This document shows positions 21,582 through 23,083 of a stretch of 23,083 nt of DNA, in pieces (the stretch's first letter is position 1; each line of letters begins with the position of its first letter). The translations under genes and the position numbers were made by a program. The notes beneath the pieces were generated by a model. That model ran no database searches. It was given only the letters and a program-made list of their open reading frames with translations, and was not told where the DNA came from. Location: the NCBI GenBank assembly GCA_050694275.1, contig JBOGXF010000186.1, positions 1-23,083 on the forward strand, written 5' to 3'. The stretch is from JBOGXF01 sp050694275. Its GTDB lineage: Bacteria > Actinomycetota > CADDZG01 > WHSQ01.

Positions 21582-22445
21582 ATGGGGATTTGGAGTGCAT
21601 CCGACAATGTCCTGCGGCTTCGGCGGCAACCTTCACTCGGGGGATCAATAAGGCGCGCGATGACTGCGCTGCTGGGGTTGGCCGTGCTCGTCGCGTGCAG
21701 GCCCGACGGAGTCGTGCTCACCTACGATTTCGGCGCCGGCGACACTCGAACGTTCTTGATGCGCGCCCGCGCTGAAGCCGCGTGGGATCTGGGGGACCCG
21801 GGCCGTGGTTCCTACAGCGTCGAGTTCGAGATCACCGAGACGATCGCCTCGACCTCAGGCGACCGGGCAACCGCGAGTATCGAGATGGTTCCGGTGGCCT
21901 TCGAAGAAGATGGTCTTCCGTCGCCGGGGGCCGCGCCGCGAACCTTCGAGCTGGAGCTCGGCTCCAAAGGGGAAGTCATTGAGATTCTCGAGGTCGACGG
22001 CATTCCGGCGAGCATGCTCGATCCGGACCAGCTCGTGTTCCTCGGCACTTACCGACCGCCTCTTCCCACTGACCGCGCGGGCATCGCAGATACCTGGGAG
22101 TCGGAGCAGCAGCTCGAACTCGCGGGCTCCTTTCAGCAGCTCGTCACCGCCGGCACCCTTACGAGCCTCGATCGCGACCGGCACGGGGCGATCGCGCGGC
22201 TTGCTTACACGGGACGCGGCCCACTCATCCGATCACTCGATCTGCCGCAAGGGGAAGCGCGCCTCACCGGCAGCGCCGAGAGCATCACGCGCGCCGTCTT
22301 TGACATCTCTCGCGGCGCGCTCAGGCGAGCGGCGTCGACGACGACGGGGAGCTTCGACGTGCGGATCGTGCCGGGCGGGGGGGACGCTCCGGTCTCAGGC
22401 TCTCTCGAGCTGACTCTTAGCCTCACGATCGAGAGCACGGGCTGA
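21582..22445 (+). CDS. Secreted lipoprotein of unknown function
   Basis: 287 aa. An N-region of about 26 residues with several arginines precedes a hydrophobic core (MTALLGLAVLVAC) ending in a lipobox, with the lipidated cysteine at residue 39. The mature part is rich in short beta strands (VVLTYDFGAGDTRTFLM, YSVEFEITETIAS, FELELGSKGEVIEI, GSLELTLSLTIEST). It has the broad layout of DUF6263-like lipoproteins, but I do not claim membership. I chose the ATG at 21582 because a TACACT box ends 7 nt upstream. An ATG at 21660 with a weak AAGG would give a signal peptide lacking positive charge. No functional residues recognised. Confidence 0.75.
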   Translation: MGIWSASDNVLRLRRQPSLGGSIRRAMTALLGLAVLVACRPDGVVLTYDFGAGDTRTFLMRARAEAAWDLGDPGRGSYSVEFEITETIASTSGDRATASIEMVPVAFEEDGLPSPGAAPRTFELELGSKGEVIEILEVDGIPASMLDPDQLVFLGTYRPPLPTDRAGIADTWESEQQLELAGSFQQLVTAGTLTSLDRDRHGAIARLAYTGRGPLIRSLDLPQGEARLTGSAESITRAVFDISRGALRRAASTTTGSFDVRIVPGGGDAPVSGSLELTLSLTIESTG

Positions 22446-22571
22446 GCGTGTCGGGACGCCAAACCAGACCAGTTACCCCGATCGTGCGAAATCGGTGTAT
22501 TTACTTATTTCCTTCGCCTCCTCGCGAACCGATGCTGTGGACGTTCTGTTCATTCTTCGCAAGGGGCCGAA
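22446..22571. other. Intergenic region between lipoprotein and response-regulator genes
   Basis: 126 bp. It contains an AT-rich patch (about 22494-22512, TGTATTTACTTATTTCC) that stands out in this GC-rich window and probably hosts the response-regulator promoter. I could not assign a convincing -35/-10 pair. No terminator hairpin with a T-run is seen. An open frame crossing it is a shadow of the receiver gene. Confidence 0.4.
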
Positions 22572-22958
22572 GTGATTATGGGAGTGCTGCTGGTCGACGA
22601 CCAGAAAGAGATTCGTTACCTGTTGCGCCTAAAGCTTCGGGCCGAGCCCGATCTCGAGGTTGTGGGCGAGGCAGTCAACGGCGAGGAGGCAGTGCGGCTC
22701 GCCGAAGAGCTTCGCCCCGACGTGGTCGTGATGGACATAATGATGCCCGTGATGGATGGGATCGAAGCGACCCGGACCATCAAGCAGCGCCTTCCCGCGG
22801 TCGCGGTCCTCGGCTACAGCGCCAGCGACGACCCTGAGAAGCGGTCCGCAATGCTGGCCGCCGGCGCCTATTCCTGTCTCGTCAAGACCGAACTCGAAGC
22901 AATCGTCCCTTTCATCATGAAGGCGGCTCCGCGCTCTGAGCCGTGTAGGGCCCTCTAG
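22572..22958 (+). CDS. Stand-alone response regulator receiver protein
   Basis: 128 aa, a single REC domain with no output domain. The acidic pair is D9/D10 (VLLVDDQKE), the phosphoacceptor D55 (VVVMDIMMPVMDG), the conserved Ser/Thr S83 (GYSASDD) and the lysine K105 (CLVKTE). The first half closely resembles NarL/LuxR-type receivers (LRLKLRAEPDLEVVGEAVNGEEA), but the helix-turn-helix is absent. It may act by protein contact, like CheY or Spo0F. The start is GTG 22572 (AAGGGG 5 nt upstream) or ATG 22578. No kinase is adjacent; the orphan kinase at 10508-11863 is one candidate partner. Confidence 0.9.
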   Translation: MIMGVLLVDDQKEIRYLLRLKLRAEPDLEVVGEAVNGEEAVRLAEELRPDVVVMDIMMPVMDGIEATRTIKQRLPAVAVLGYSASDDPEKRSAMLAAGAYSCLVKTELEAIVPFIMKAAPRSEPCRAL

Positions 22959-23083
22959 GCTTCGTCGGCGCCCACGACGACGTGAAGCGCGACGGTCGCC
23001 GAAAGATTGTCGGGCTTCGGCTCCGCGACCCAGCCAAACCGTTCTGCGAGCCGGCGGGCGGCCTCCTCGGCTTCGGGGAACGA
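22955..23083 (-). CDS. 3' end of an unidentified protein gene (42 codons)
   Basis: An open minus-strand frame enters from the right edge and stops at TAG 22957-22955, overlapping the response-regulator stop by 4 bp. The translation begins SFPEAEEAARRLAERFG, continues WVAEPKPDNLSATVALH and ends VVVGADEA. Third codon positions are overwhelmingly G or C, as in genuine genes here. No family recognised. Confidence 0.6.
   Translation of the reverse strand, partial: SFPEAEEAARRLAERFGWVAEPKPDNLSATVALHVVVGADEA

Noticed and set aside
22448..22837. Plus-strand frame of 129 codons overlapping the response regulator
   Set aside because: Overlaps the receiver gene in another frame and turns into an Arg/Gly-rich GC shadow; the start has no supporting signal.

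Overview
This 23 kb window is GC-rich bacterial chromosome. The left third is the rplK-rplA-rplJ-rplL-rpoB-rpoC block preceded by secE-nusG. The actinobacterial style of RpoB, the very long acidic N-terminal extension on NusG, the ECF sigma factor with a zinc-finger anti-sigma factor, and many start codons lying directly behind a TANNNT -10 box all point to an Actinomycetota member. It is probably a poorly sampled lineage. I cannot place it more finely from sequence alone. I see no rRNA, CRISPR array, integrase or transposase.

Layout, left to right. Positions 1-7890 (minus strand) hold rpoC (5' end only), rpoB, rplL, rplJ, rplA, rplK, nusG and secE. Two tandem promoters precede rpoB. An L10-type leader before rplJ ends in an intrinsic terminator and contains a complementary antiterminator strand. 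Positions 8031-10519 (plus) hold an amidohydrolase overlapping an MFS exporter. They face a convergent orphan membrane histidine kinase (10508-11863, minus). tRNA-Trp(CCA), normally next to secE, lies about 4.1 kb upstream of it, so these three genes appear to interrupt an ancestral tRNA-Trp/secE/nusG arrangement. Positions 12205-13172 (minus) hold an ECF sigma factor and its HxxxCxxC anti-sigma factor.

The most interesting part is 13252-14117 (plus), divergent from the sigma gene: a DUF4395-type membrane protein followed by a membrane-anchored thioredoxin. The DUF4395 frame meets a TGA exactly where the family's F-C-x-G-C motif has its first cysteine. Beyond it the frame resumes as LGCEIYLL and ends in an ATGA overlap with the thioredoxin start. 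A hairpin with a G at the start of its apical loop follows the TGA at a SECIS-like distance. I read this as a candidate selenoprotein (UxxC) in a redox operon, possibly controlled by the adjacent sigma/anti-sigma pair.

The right part carries a ThiS/MoaD-like sulfur carrier ending in GGC coupled to a threonine-synthase-like PLP enzyme, a Ni/Co transporter and an AI-2E-family membrane protein. Next come a glycerate kinase and a 165 bp palindromic intergenic element. Trehalose-6-phosphate synthase and phosphatase genes follow in convergent orientation. The window ends with a lipoprotein, a stand-alone response-regulator receiver and the 3' end of an unknown minus-strand gene. Many genes here (amidohydrolase, sigma factor, DUF4395, otsA, otsB, lipoprotein) look leaderless or nearly so.
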